From Myxocyprinus asiaticus (taxonomy: Eukaryota > Chordata > Actinopteri > Cypriniformes > Catostomidae), in assembly GCF_019703515.2 (NCBI RefSeq), contig NC_059351.1, positions 15,193,501 to 15,257,500 on the forward strand: 64,000 bases of DNA, read 5' to 3'. The translations under genes were made by a program, and so were the position numbers. The notes below the pieces were generated by a model. That model was not told the origin of the DNA, ran no database searches, and worked only from the letters and a program-made list of their open reading frames with translations. How positions within the stretch are numbered: the first letter of the stretch is position 1; each line of letters begins with the position of its first letter. Of this stretch, positions 35,520 through 54,422 are shown one piece after another.

Positions 35520-36679
35520 ATTTTTTTTCTTACATTTAAAATTTAGGATTGTCAATAGAATAAAATACTACTACCGATATTACCCTACTAATAATACCCT
35601 ACTGTCACTACAAAATGCAAATTTTTTACACGGTACAGTATCAACACCACGGATACTTGGACAGGCACAGTGGTTGCACAATTGTATTTTTAAGTACCTT
35701 GGAGTACCATAAATCCCACGGCCCATGAATATGGTAATCATTCATGGCCTGGAATATAGCAAAGTACCATGTATTGCCATCTGATATAATCACTGTAGAA
35801 TGGTACACCCACAACACATGCACACAGGGGGTCTGAAGCTGCACCTGGCTCTTACTCTCTGAGGATCAGAAACAGCTGTGGATCTTCATGAACTCAGAGG
35901 ACACCATTGAGTATACACTCTTACCATGTCTAAATTTGGACCAATGTGGCCTAGTAACACGCCACTAATTCATATGATCATTTTGAGATCTTTTCTTAGG
36001 GCTCAGTTTCCTGTGATCTAAAAATGACACTGCAAACTGGCCTAAAACACTAGTGCTTGGGTGATTTATAATTTATGCCACTAATAGATTTAAATATATT
36101 AAGGGTTTTACATGCTTGAAAAGAACTACCTTGCCCAGAATAACCAAAAAATGAATACAACATAGACTATACACTCGTATTTCCCTGGTTAGTGGGTAAA
36201 AATGCGACGCCAACAGAGTTAGTGTACACTTATAATGTGAGGCCTTTAAACTGATTGACTTTTTAGCTTTTAAGATAAGATAATATTCTTGACTCGTTCA
36301 GATAAAGACTGTTTATGACTGACCTGTGTACAGACGCGCAGTTTGCACGTACATTCACATCTAATAGTAACGTCTAGTTTTTCCTTGATCAATATTTTGG
36401 AAAATCTCATGACAGTGTGGAATGATGGAATAATAAAGATCTGCAGCTTGTTAAGAAAGGGCATGAATTTAATCTATACCAAACAATAGTGTTTTTTTCT
36501 GTTAGAGTTTACTATCTTCACCTTCTGTCGAATGCAGAAAACGAACAAGTTTGGTGATATATTAAACAGACAACTGTTCAGAAGCGCCAGTAGCATTTTA
36601 AACAGGTTACTTACCTTTATAAGGTATTGTCAGTTCAGTACTTTTGACTAGCACGTAACGCCCCTCTCACCTAAAACAA

Positions 36680-37930
36680 ACACGTCCTACGTCATTCGAC
36701 GCTCTTCTTCTGATTATCGGCAGTTGGTAAATCAGCTTTTGGTGCATTACCGCCACCATCTGAACTGGAGTGTGGAACAGCGGTGCGGAAGAACAACTCT
36801 TACTTTATATTAAGAGGGTAAAAATGATATTCTCGAATATAATCCTGTTGCTTTAATAAACCTCCAAACATCATCTCTCATATCTAATTTTCCATGTTTT
36901 TTTTTTTTTTCGCCAAAAGACTTGAATTCCTTTCCCTGCAAGTTTGAGTGCAATACTTGTGTTTCATTGTTGTAGGCTGTGCAATGTAGTATGACATGTT
37001 CATCTGTCTCTACTACACACTATCACAATGACTGTTTAACCCAGTATGGTGTTTTTGTATTTGATATACATTTCCATTTAATCCAGTGTGACCTATGCAT
37101 ATTCTTGTTATTAATGATTCTTCTTAGTAACACTTTGATTCCTCCTGTACCCACATTTTCCTGTATCTTATACAAGTGTCTCCCCTTAATTTCTCTATCC
37201 CAAAGCGTCTGCCAGATATATACGAATAAGTGCCTTGGCTTCTGATTTGCATATGTGTATTATGAGTTCTACATTATTGCATTTAAATGAGTTGTTTGCC
37301 CAGAGAAAGCTATTGAGATTTCCTCGATTATGCAGTTTGTACAAAAGTTGCAAAATGTCATATATTATGTCTTGTCTACAATCAGAATGTGCAGATTGCA
37401 GACTTTTCAGTGCTGCCAGAGAGTCTGTGCAAATGACTACCTTGTCTAGATTTACTTCCTCCACCCACTGGAATTGTAAATACCATTAAATTGTCTGGTG
37501 TTCTCTTCCTAATAGATACCTGATATTTAGGTACAAACACAGCTGCTCCTGTTTTTCCAGATTCCGGGTCTTTAGAGCCATATGTGAAGATGTCTACCAT
37601 ATTGCTGTAGTCTTGTTTAATATACTGGTTAACTATACAATAATCTGGGAAGTCTTTATTTTCCATTATTTGTTCTAGTAGATGTGTGTCAATGCAGGGC
37701 CCTCGACACTCTGATTGACGTGCATCTTGACCAATGAATGGGATACAGCACTCGTAGAACACATCAACAGTGGCCGCCTAAACCTCGAGTTCAAGATTAC
37801 CCCGAAGTCGCAAATAACCCCTCCCAATTTACTCACGTCCCGGCACGGCAGCTCCGGCACAAATAAAAACAAAACAAAAACAATTAGCAGTACCAAACAA
37901 GACCCCCCCAACAACGGAAACCATTATACT
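36680..37930 (-). mobile_element. LINE remnant with RNase H domain (I-like clade)
   Basis: The minus-strand frames at 37762-37195 encode an RNase H domain: DIFTYGSKDPESGKTGAAVF, then VICTDSLAALKSLQSAHSD. Only some LINE clades (I, R1 and relatives) carry this. The first catalytic Asp (usually FTDGS) is Tyr here, and frameshifts separate the pieces, so it is dead. Downstream on minus, GGCGGTAATGCACCAAAAGC at about 36750 looks like the 3' untranslated end. Reverse transcriptase is absent, so it is 5'-truncated. Confidence 0.75.
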
Positions 37931-38094
37931 TTTATAGCTTCACGCCCATACTGCTAACACAAAACAGGTGTGTGTTATAGCCCCCCCCATTATTCAGCTA
38001 TATAGCCACAGAGGAAGCGTTAAAAGCATAAGATTACATATTTACTGATAGTGGCACCTGGTGGCCAAGGTTGGTACCGCATGCATTTTATTGA

Positions 38095-38365
38095 AGAGAA
38101 AAAAAATATATATTTTTTGAAGAGAAAAAAAAAAAAATGTTTTTTTGAAGAGAGAAAAAAATGTTTTGAAGAGAGAAAAAAAAAATTTTTTTGAAAAGAG
38201 AAAAAAATGTTTTTTTTTTGAAGAGAGAGAAAAATGTTTTGGAGAAAAAAAAATTGGAAGAGAGAAAAAAAAAGTTTGAAGAGAAAAACATTTTTGAAGA
38301 GAACATTTTTGATTTATTTTTTTGATGAGAGAAAAACAAATTTTAGGAAGAGAGAAAAAAAATGT
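38095..38365. repeat. Imperfect GAAGAGAGAAAAAAA/TGTTTTTT tandem tract
   Basis: A variable unit of about 25-30 bases, alternating a purine run with a short T-run, repeated roughly ten times. The Phe/Ser-rich minus-strand ORF over it is an artefact. Confidence 0.85.
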
Positions 38366-40400
38366 AAGACTTAGGCTCAGGAAGGAACTGAGACACTATT
38401 TTTATTTTTTTCCCCACCTTGCGGTTCAGGGCTTCCGTATTAACTTGCTTCGTTTGTGAAACAAAATAATAATAAATAATAAAAGAAAGAACAACAGCCA
38501 AGTTGTTCTTTATGAATAAAAATAATGTCAACATGTTACAATATGTTTATCCTCAGTGTTTATGGACAAAAACTGAATGGGAAATTTCAATATTTTGTGA
38601 GTTTGAAACTCAAATTTTTTTAAGAATAACCCATTTGCAGTTTGGGTCAGTTCCTCACATAAATCTGTTGTGCGACTTCAGAAAACATGGAACACAGCAC
38701 GAGTCATATAGACTACTGTTTAAGGACCCAGTTATTCACTTTTGATGGAAAGTGCATTTTAAGGGAGCACACTACAATTGCACATCAATTTCATCATGAA
38801 TGAACCAAGAATTGTTACTGAGAATATGTAGTTATAGATGTACATTGAGATATGTTGTACTTGTAATAAGTGCTGTTTCATGAAAATAAATGAACTGAAT
38901 GAATAAAAGATTTTTATTTAAAATTAACAAATAATGAATTAGTTTTAATGACATCTCGAGCATAGTCCTTGAAAATAAAATAAAATGTGCTTGAAAAGTG
39001 CTTGAAATGAACTTTGAAGCATCTGTACGAACACTGCTCACGATAACCTCGAAATTGTATTTTATTTTTTAACGAAAAGGAGCAGCAAGTCAAAATACAT
39101 TTTTGTGGTAATCAACATTTTGCCATAAATGCTGTCGATTGAGCTTAAATTGTATTGAATCCAGAATACTCTGTTAATACACCCTGCATTTGGATATTTC
39201 GGGTAAATTGTCCAAGATGTGAATAAGATACAGAGTGGCACTGATACGCAACCACACTAAAAATCCTTTTATTTATTTTTAATCTTAAGTAGACAAGTGC
39301 ATAATTTATAAATATCAGATGGGAAGAAAAAAAACTTGTATTTTACCAAACTTTTCCCCCAGGCCTGTACATCTTTAATACAAAAATATTTATTTCATTA
39401 AAGTGAACAGCATTTAAACTGCAGATTATATGTATATTTATGTGGATAATAGGAAAAATGCTGCATGTTGTCAGATACATTGTCTTATAAACCCATTATC
39501 TTATTGAAAACTGGAAAAACACAACCTAAATTTACTTCATTTCAACCTTAGAAACAACATATGAGCAGAATAAAGAACATGTTGCCATTATGATGACAGC
39601 TGTCATGTTTGCATTAATAAATGCTTTTTACATTGTTTCCTGCAGAAATAAAGATCCAAAGATCAACTCCAACAAAAGACCAATTACCATGCCAGTTCTA
39701 GTCATTCTTATGTTTTTCATCAAATCTGTTTTACAAACTGTTTAGCTACAAATCTTGGATGTAAGAAGCAGCGATAAAGAAAAAAAACAATTCAAATAAC
39801 TACATAACTAATTCTCCCATTTTAGTTAGAAATATTGTGCATGTCATTTCAAATTTGATTCTTTGCTCTAGGTTTGACTTCCTTTTCAAGATGTCAGTAA
39901 AAGTAAGGATCCACTTTACACACCATGTACACATTGAGGTGAATGCACGGAGAAGCCACTGTATGCCATTCAAATGCATGTTTATTAATTAAATACAATG
40001 TATATTAACTTTAATTGCATTTTACTTTGCCTCTCGCTTTTGATTGCATGGCTTTTATAGTTTGTCACTAGTGATGCCTAAAATTGATTTGCTGGCCTGC
40101 ACCAGAAAGCTACTAGTAGGTTATGCACTGAATGACAGAACTCAACCAACTCTTACAGCAAATAAAAAAATAATTTTCAACAATTTTGATTCAAAAGAGC
40201 CGTTCATAAACATATCTTTGAGAAAATCAACCAATTTAGACCACTTTTATTTAATATTGCTCTTTGAGTGAGCATTTTGCTTGAAACCAACATGTTAAGT
40301 CAGAGAAACCTAAAATCATTTGGGAGTGCATTGATTTTGAAGTAAACTATTCCTTTAAGAATGGGCTATTGGTGAATTGTGATTGAACTCCACTACTCGG
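38366..40400. other. Intergenic, no gene recognised
   Basis: AT-rich, between the LINE remnant and the alkbh5 3' end. It contains an inverted copy of the dispersed repeat of 32330 at 39090-39175. Confidence 0.4.
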
Positions 40401-40411
40401 TTTAGATGTCT

Positions 40412-40417
40412 TTTATT
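40412..40417 (-). promoter_or_regulatory. alkbh5: Candidate alkbh5 polyadenylation signal
   Basis: AATAAA on the minus strand, about 250 bases past the alkbh5 stop codon. Confidence 0.45.
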
Positions 40418-40663
40418 CCATACAGTTCTTTTAAACACAAAACAAAATATAGTGGATATTTAAGTAGCATTTTTTGACATGTCTGAATAGATAGATCAAG
40501 CCTCTTAATAAGTAAAGCGAAATGTCCTGCAGCCTCCATCTACTGTCTTTGAGACCCACACTGGAAGCATTTCTTTAACTGTTCACTCCATTTGCTTTCA
40601 ATCCCCATAAGCAACTTTAAATGTGCCGGAGGGGATCACCATTGAGTTCTGACTGTGAGTGTC

Positions 40664-47488
<6,825 letters not shown>

Positions 47489-47532
47489 TCAAGACCCAAG
47501 TCCCAAATTTGCTGTCAGATGTTCTTATTACT

Positions 47533-47612
47533 GCGTGATGTCATCAGCTGCATAGCCACTAAGAGAAAAATTAAAGCAGAGAGCAAGAGTTTACATTCAT
47601 TCATTTAAATTT
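47533..47612 (-). repeat. Partial duplicate of alkbh5 exon 2 and its acceptor
   Basis: On plus, GTGATGTCATCAGCTGCATAG and the next 55 bases match 44437-44515, the start of alkbh5 exon 2 with upstream intron 1. On minus it reads a preserved acceptor (TCTCTTAG) then TGGCTATGCAGCTGATGACA, coding GYAADDIT before a stop. It lies just upstream of the exon 1 ATG, so it falls in the 5' UTR or promoter. It might serve as the acceptor of a 5' UTR exon; that is inference. Confidence 0.8.
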
Positions 47613-48387
47613 AACATGGTATTTTCGTATTTTTTAGACATGACATCATGGTAATACTATGTATTTTTTATGATAATACAACTGTACATTTTAAGAACTG
47701 TGTAAATACCATGGTAAATAGGGATGTGCAAGAGTAATCAATTAATCGAGTACTCGATCAGCCATAAACTCGAATATTGCAATTTATTTTTCCTTTGTGC
47801 CTTCGCCTGCCAAGGGCAACAATAGCTGGGTTTTTACATATTTTTACATGCATTTTGGGATATAGCATAAAAGCTGCTGGATGGAAACACCAAGATGCAA
47901 ACGAAATCTCCAAAATGCACATACATTTTTTTTTTAAATAAACAAAAACGCTTGCGTGAGCTGGATAATTTTTTTATTCGATAAGAAGAAATGAGCATAA
48001 ACTATGATGGAAACACATTTACCAAATAAACTCCTATTGAATTTATAGGGAATACAACATGCGCATAAAAAAAGTAATGTGACTGGACTAACCAGCAGAC
48101 CAATCATCACACCTGAAATGTTGCTCTGGTCATCCTGAAATAAAGTTGTCTAGAAGGACCTACAGAGATGAGATATTCTAAAAAGCTTCTGCCTTTGTGT
48201 AAAATTAAAATATACTGCGGTAAAGTTAGTTTTATGTTTGACATTCGTTGGACATTCAGTTTCAAAATCATTAAACTCTCTGCGCATTTCATGTTTTGAG
48301 CCCAAAACAACTTAGATATACATAAACAACCGTCCTTTGCATAGCACAAGGCTTAAATAAAAAAATAAATAATAATAATTAGCCAGG

Positions 48388-48730
48388 GGGGCTTGGGTAG
48401 CTCAGTGGTAAATGATGCCGGCTACCACCCCTGGAGTTCGCTAGTTTGAATCCCAGGGGTTACATGGGGTAACCTCCTTGTGGTCGCTATAATGTGGTTC
48501 GTTCTCGGTGGGGTGCGTGGTGAGTTGAGCGCAGATACCGCGGTGGATGGCGTGAAGCCTCTGATGTCTCTGTGGCAATGCGCTCAACAAGCCACGCGCG
48601 GGTTGATGGTCTCAGATGCGGAGGCAACTGGGATTCATCCTCCGCCACCTGGATTGAGGCGAATCACTACACGACCACGAGGACTTAAAAGCGCACTGGG
48701 AATTGGGCATTCCAAATTGGGTGAAAAAGA
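48388..48730 (+). mobile_element. tRNA-derived SINE, nearly complete
   Basis: The head resembles a tRNA with an A box (TAGCTCAGTGG at 48398-48408) and a B box (AGTTTGAATCC at 48443-48453). The body ends GGGAATTGGGCATTCCAAA. It is a SINE head, not a working tRNA gene: cloverleaf pairing is poor and a SINE body follows. Confidence 0.85.
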
Positions 48731-48753
48731 CAAATGACGTTATAACATCACGC

Positions 48754-50065
48754 TAGTGTTGTCACTGTACCAAAATGTCAGTAGTCGGTACCGATACCAG
48801 TGAAATTTCACAGTTCTCGATACCAATTTCAGTACCACAGCATAAATATGCTATTATATGACAATGTGCTATTGAACACACCCGTTTAGCCTATTTAAAA
48901 AGTTACATTTAATGTAAATAATAAACTAAAAGAAATGCATGTTTCCTTCAAGTGTTTCTCAATCAAGGATGCATTGCTTAAGTGTTTTAAAGTAGCGTCC
49001 TACTGACATCTGTTTTATTCTTTAATAATAATAACAAAAAGGAAAACATAATTTGGTATTTTCCAGAACTCAATGTTTTAGAGTTTAATTTAATTTCATC
49101 ATCCAAAATGGTGTCTAATCGTTTCATTCTTTAATCTTTTAACAAGTGAAAATTGAACTTTTCAAAATGTCATTGCATTTTTTTGCCAAACCTTTATTCA
49201 ACAGCAGTCTTGCCTGTGTGATATATTGCTTTATTATTATTATCATCATTATTACAGTGAATATTACATTTTACAAGACAGTTGTAATATATTTCTGTCA
49301 CAATTTCTTCAATTTCAGGGCTCCAGCTTATATTTTGAAACGTGCTTTTATTATGACGTGTATTTTTTACCTGAATCTTCACTTTCCGGATAAACAGTTA
49401 ACGTCACTTTTAAGTCACATCTGAAATCTCATCTCTTTAAACTGGCCTTTGAGTCTGACAAATTAAATGTTGGACACAGTTAGAGGTATTTGCATTTTGT
49501 GTTTTAGATTATTGGAGTTTGTGTATATTGTCTTTTTTAAATGTTATGTTTTAAATGTTATTACTTTGAAGCACTTTGGTCAACTCTGTTGTATTAAATG
49601 CTTTATAAATAAAGTTGAGTTGAGAGATTAAAGCACAAATGCTGTGATTTAATTATATACATATATAGTTTACATGTGCTGCGTGGTTCACAGTAGATTA
49701 GTGCTCTGCTCTGTCATCTGATACAACATGTTGTGAATGATTCTCAACATGTATGAGCGGTCAGAATTATACAAAGTACGCAGCTCTTCCACACTAAAAG
49801 ATTGCAGCCTTTAGCGGTTTAATAAATCACACTAGGACATGTCACGATTTTAATTTGATTAATTGTCCATTTCAGTGTAAGGAGTAACAGAGCACACGCT
49901 CAAAATGAGCATTTTAAATCAGTCGTGTGTCAGTCATACTGCACGCTGGTACCGGATGGAATCGGTGCTCGGTACTACCAGTACTACAGAAACACTGATA
50001 CCGTTACATCTTTTTTATTTTAGTATCGACTTGGTACCGAAGTACCGGTACTTTTGACAACACTA
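48754..50065. mobile_element. hAT-type non-autonomous transposon, 1312 bp
   Basis: The ends TAGTGTTGTCA and TGACAACACTA are inverse. The element is flanked by an exact 8-bp direct repeat CATCACGC (48746-48753 and 50066-50073), the target duplication size of hAT elements. Subterminal GGTACCGATACC / GGTACCGAAGTACC motifs are present. There is no transposase. A 3' fragment of the same family lies at 8150-8745. Confidence 0.88.
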
Positions 50066-50159
50066 CATCACGCTAATAGTGAAATGCTCAGAAAAATATC
50101 CCATTCAAAGCACAAGACTCCGTTTGGGGAATATACGTTTTTATAAATGTTATAATAAT

Positions 50160-50830
50160 TTTAGAACTTTAAATGTATGCAATAAGCCAAATCAATTAAA
50201 CTCAGGGACCGTATGAGGTAAAGATGTCAAACCAACTTCAGTAAACTCAGAATATTATTCTATATATATAGCACAAGGCTTATTTTTTTTAGTTTTTATT
50301 TGGTATTTTTTATATAGAATATTTATTCAATGTAAATCAATTAAACTCCAAGACCGTTTGACCTAAAGATGTCAGACCAATTTCAGTAAACTCAGAATAT
50401 TAATACCTACATAGCACAAGGCTCAAGTTTGTTTTTTTTATATAAAAAGTTTAATCCAAATAAATCAATTAAACATGGATGTTAACACTACGTTTTTTTT
50501 AATTTTGTTTTTTTTTTACTACTCACCATTCTTTTGTACCTTCTGCAAATCAGCAAAAAGTTTGACAACTTTAGGTTAAATGGTCTTGAAATTAAATGGA
50601 TTTAAATATATTCTATAACATAAATATTATATATAAAAGTACCAAAGAATATTCCCAAAATAAGCCTTGTGCTATATAAAGAATAATATTCTGAGTAATT
50701 TACAGTTGGTTTGACATCTTTAGGTCAAATGGTCTTGGAGTTTAATTTAATTATATGGATTAAAAATTCTGTACAAAGAATACCAAATAAAAACTCTCAA
50801 AAATAAGCCGTGTGCTATGTAGGTTGTTTA
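50160..50830. repeat. Local direct and inverted repeats
   Basis: The unit CAAATCAATTAAACTC...AGTAAACTCAGAATATT...GCACAAGGCT occurs at about 50185-50280 and 50333-50413, and inverted at about 50665-50745 and 50745-50820. They form inner parts of the 48205-50945 palindrome. Confidence 0.6.
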
Positions 50831-50949
50831 TGTATATCTTGGGCTCAAAACATGAAATGCGCATTGAGTTTATTGGTTATGAAACCGAATGTCCAACGAA
50901 TGTCAAACGTAAAACTAACTTTACCGCAGTTTAAAATATTTAAATATCT

Positions 50950-52260
50950 TTCAAATCTTATTTTTTTACATGCTGTTTTGCTTTAAACTCGGTTTAAAAT
51001 AGTGATTTTGACCCCCTCTACAGAATAATGGACTACTCAAAAAATTTTCCGTAGCAGTTAGTATTTGGCTTTCTCGACCCCAAGCACATTACAATGGTTC
51101 AACCAAAAAACACAATGTTCAGGACTATATGGTGTTAACCTCATGGTATAATAGTAACAGAGACTATTTAGCAGAGACGAGTCACTTCTATTTAAATAAA
51201 TGGGATAAATTGGAACGCCCAACCAAGACGCTAAATCACCTAAAAGAGCCAATCACCTTTTAGATACAGACATCGCCTGTCAATCAAATCGCTACCGCGC
51301 ATGCGCATTAGCTATACAATCCGGGAAAATTGCGTGTTTTAGCGTAATATGAGGCAAATAAGCACAATTTATGACTCCGATATTATAAAATGTTATTGCT
51401 GATTTGAAATATGTTCTTGATCGTTATCTTGACCAACATCGTTTGAGATTTCGGTAATCCCCCCCCCATTCAAGTAGATAGGAGCTGCACAGGCATGACT
51501 GGAAAGAGCCTCCCGATAGCTTTCCAAAGATGGCCGACAGTGGACTGACTTGCTAGAAACACTTTGATAGAAAATCAAACAGTACTATAGTATAAATCAA
51601 GCTAATCAAATCAAGCATATTACATATGATAAAAAGCTGTTTTTAGAATCCATTTTCAAGACACAAATGTAAAATTTGCGGTCAAATGCTACTTTTAAGC
51701 TGAATTAACTTCAGTTCACCATGTACAGTAGGTTCGGTCACTCAAGTGCGTGCGTGATCGAAAACACGCCGCGCTGCTCGCGCTCTGTCGGCCATAGTTA
51801 CCTTTGCGACAAACGGACAAAATTAAAGAAAATAAAAATCGTACTGCTTAATTTAGCAACCAACCTGAATGAATTCGTAACGCAACGCTTCAAGTCGGCT
51901 GTCAATCACGGGCGGCGGCGGCGTTCCCTGCAGTTCAGTCCATAACATTAGCAACTAGCACAGCTACGCCACCCCGAGCTTACAATACACACAGGCTTAC
52001 ATCAGCATATTGTTGGATTCACAAGCCTTTAGGGGATTGCATCAGATGCGTTGATCAGTCTATTTCCATATATCCCATTAACGATGATTAAACGGCTGCT
52101 GCAAGATTGCAATGAGCCGTGGAGAGAAAATAAACTCGCGTGTTTCCAAAACTGGGGAACTACTGAACTGCGCATGTGCACAGTGTCTTGAGCTTGGGCA
52201 CGAGGGTCTGGTCCAGTGACAGACAGAAACAGCTCTGCAGCTATAAAAGGCATTTTTAGT
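50950..52260. other. Relatively CpG-rich block, no coding exon
   Basis: 51270-51310, 51740-51920 and 52140-52210 are richer in CG than their flanks (GTGCGTGCGTGATCGAAAAC, CACGGGCGGCGGCGGCG). It could be promoter-like for alkbh5, which starts at 47.5 kb, or a mobile element. The open frames on either strand resemble no family I know. Confidence 0.3.
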
Positions 52261-52521
52261 TTAGTAAGATTGTCACGATTACATTTACGTTATTGTATAT
52301 GTATGTTAAAGAGGACCAAAGTTAAAATTAAATAATTACATATATAAGTAAATACCCTACAAATGTATTTTTGTCATGTGCCATATCAATGGCATTGGAC
52401 CCATAGGGTCAAAACACCATTATTGTTAAATAATGTCCAAAACTAGAACTGCATTTAAAGAATGTTCTTTTCATAAATTACATTTATATTTCCAAATGTT
52501 CCTTTTAATAACAACAACAAC

Positions 52522-52558
<37 letters not shown>

Positions 52559-53085
52559 GGCCATTTAAAGTGTGAATATAGATAATTATTAAAGTAAACA
52601 AGCCAAGATATAATCTGTATTATTCCTTTTCTATTCATTTCTTGTCTATGCACTAATTTTTTCTTTTAACTGCCCAGATCTGAGTTTACAAGAGTATATT
52701 CCTTGGCCCAAGAGTTATTCATTTGCTGTATTTTAACCTTACCTTTCTCAAACCTTTTAAGGGTTTTCATTAATTAGATCTAAAGATCTTAGAATTGTAG
52801 TAAGCATAGAAGTAATCTTCATATTTCAGTTTCTCCAAAATATTGACAGTAAGAGTATGATAATTAATAAAATCAATCTTCAATCAGTACATTTATTAAG
52901 AAAACTGTAAAAAAAAAGAAAAAAAAGAAAAGAAAAAAGAAACATGATAAAAAATAAACGTAACGACTTTATTTTCCATGTGTTATCTGAGAGCTAAATA
53001 TACAAAGTTTAACAGTTAAAAAATATTTCTTTACTCTGTAAACTACCATTTCATTCTGTCAAGCTATGTGTGTGCAACAACTGTA

Positions 53086-53087
<2 letters not shown>
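52261..53087. other. No gene recognised
   Basis: AT-rich, with an (AAT)n tract at 52516-52556 and an A-rich tract at 52905-52945. The remaining FERM exons of the myosin relic would be expected at these lower coordinates but are not seen. Confidence 0.4.
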
Positions 53088-53109
<22 letters not shown>

Positions 53110-53122
<13 letters not shown>

Positions 53123-53888
53123 GATTGGAGGATTGGTGATGATCTGGGGGTGCTTCAGCAAGGCTGGAATTGGGCAGATTCGTCTTTGTGAAGGACGCAT
53201 GAATCAAGCCACGTACAAGGTTATCCTGGAAGAAAACTTGTTTCCTTCTACTATGACAATGTTCCCCAACTCTGAGGATTGTTTTTTCCAGCAGGACAAT
53301 GCACCATGCCACACAACCAGGTCAATCAATGTGTGGATGGAGGACCACCGGATCAAGACCCTGTCATGGCCAGCCCAATCTCCAGACCTGAACCCCATTG
53401 AAAACATCAGGAATGTGATCAAGAGGAAGATGGATGGCCACAAGCCATCAAACAAAGCTGAGCAGCTTTAATTTTTGCACCAGGAGTGGCATAAAGTCAT
53501 CCAACAATAATAAGAAAAACTGGTAGAAAGCATGCCAAGACACATGAAAGCTGTGATTGAAAATCAGGGTTATTCCACCAAATATTGATTTATGTACTCT
53601 TAAACATTAGTATTGTGTTGTTTAAAAATGAATATGAACTTGTTTTCTTTGCATTATTCAAGGTCTGAAAACACAGCAGCTTTTTTGTTATTTTGATCAG
53701 TTGTCATTTTCTGCAAATAAATGCTCTAAATGACAATATTTTTATTTGTAATTTGGGAGAAATGTTGTCAGTAGTTTACAGAATAATAATAATTAAAAAA
53801 AAATCATTTTACTCAAACACATAACTATAAATAGTAAATCCAGAGAAACTGATAATTTTGCAGTGGTCTCAATTTTTTCTAGAGCTGT

Positions 53889-53889
<1 letters not shown>
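53110..53889 (+). mobile_element. 3' half of a Tc1-like element
   Basis: The transposase C-terminal half reads GGLVMIWGCFSKAGIGQI, FFQQDNAPCHTTRS and SPDLNPIENIRNVIK, then stops at 53469 (a TAA inside the domain) with homologous sequence beyond. The right terminus near 53889 reads TTTCTAGAGCTG. The 5' half is replaced by a (TA)n tract at 53088-53120. Confidence 0.85.
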
Positions 53890-53929
<40 letters not shown>

Positions 53930-53932
<3 letters not shown>

Positions 53933-54422
53933 ATTGATTATGATCCATACAACTCCAGTGATTAAATCCATGTCTTCAGAAGTAATTTGATAAGTGTGGG
54001 TAAGAAAAAATCAATATTCAAGTCCTTTATGTACTAGAAAGCTCCACTTTCACTTTGTATTTCTTTTGTTTTTGGCAATTCACATTCTTTGTGCATATCG
54101 CCACCTACTGGACAGGAAGGATGAATTATAGTAAAAAGTACTTACCTTTTGATCTGTTTCTATACCCACACCAATTATATCATACATGGATTTAATCACT
54201 GGAGTTGTATGGATTACTTTTATGCTGCATTTATGTGCTTTTGGAGCTTCAAAGTTCTGGCCACCATTCATTTGCTTTGAATGAACCAACAGAGCTGAGA
54301 TATTCTTCTACAAATCTTCATTTGTGTTCCGCAGAAGAAGGAAAGTCATACACATCTGGGATGGCACGAGAGTGAGTAAAAGAAGAGAGAATTTTCATTT
54401 TGGGGTGAACTATCCCTTTAGT
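53930..54422. repeat. Palindromic MITE, left end missing
   Basis: The right end GGGGTGAACTATCCCTTTAG matches the 27139 group. The inner arms are inverted (ATCCATACAACTCCAGTGATTAAATCCATG against its inverse near 54186-54215). The left terminus is replaced by (TA)n at 53890-53932. Confidence 0.75.

Larger units (their letters stand above)
33386..36679. other. Upstream of mief2; simple repeats only
   Basis: It should contain the mief2 promoter and an untranslated exon, but neither can be placed. It holds a (TATA)n patch near 34434, a (TATG)n(GT)n(GA)n tract at 34732-34795, a hairpin at 35380 and a (GT)n(AT)n tract at 35458. Human LLGL1 and FLII would lie between mief2 and alkbh5; no exon of either is visible. 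Confidence 0.4.
48205..50945. mobile_element. Inverted-repeat element with nested insertions
   Basis: The left arm (48205-48350) and right arm (50820-50945) are inverse: GGTAAAGTTAGTTTTA.GTTTGACATTCGTTGGACATTC left is matched by GAATGTCCAACGAATGTCAAAC on the right, and CATTTCATGTTTTGAGCCCAA by TTGGGCTCAAAACATGAAATG. A SINE and a hAT-type element have inserted between the arms. Confidence 0.7.

Noticed and set aside
38088..38339. Phe/Ser-rich 83-residue frame
   Set aside because: Produced by the GAAGAGAGAAAAAA tandem tract.
48388..48460. Possible tRNA gene
   Set aside because: A and B boxes are present, but the cloverleaf is poor and the sequence continues as a SINE body found in other copies.
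51721..51945. 74-residue plus-strand frame as a small gene
   Set aside because: Basic, low-complexity, unlike any family I know; CG-rich sequence favours chance open frames.
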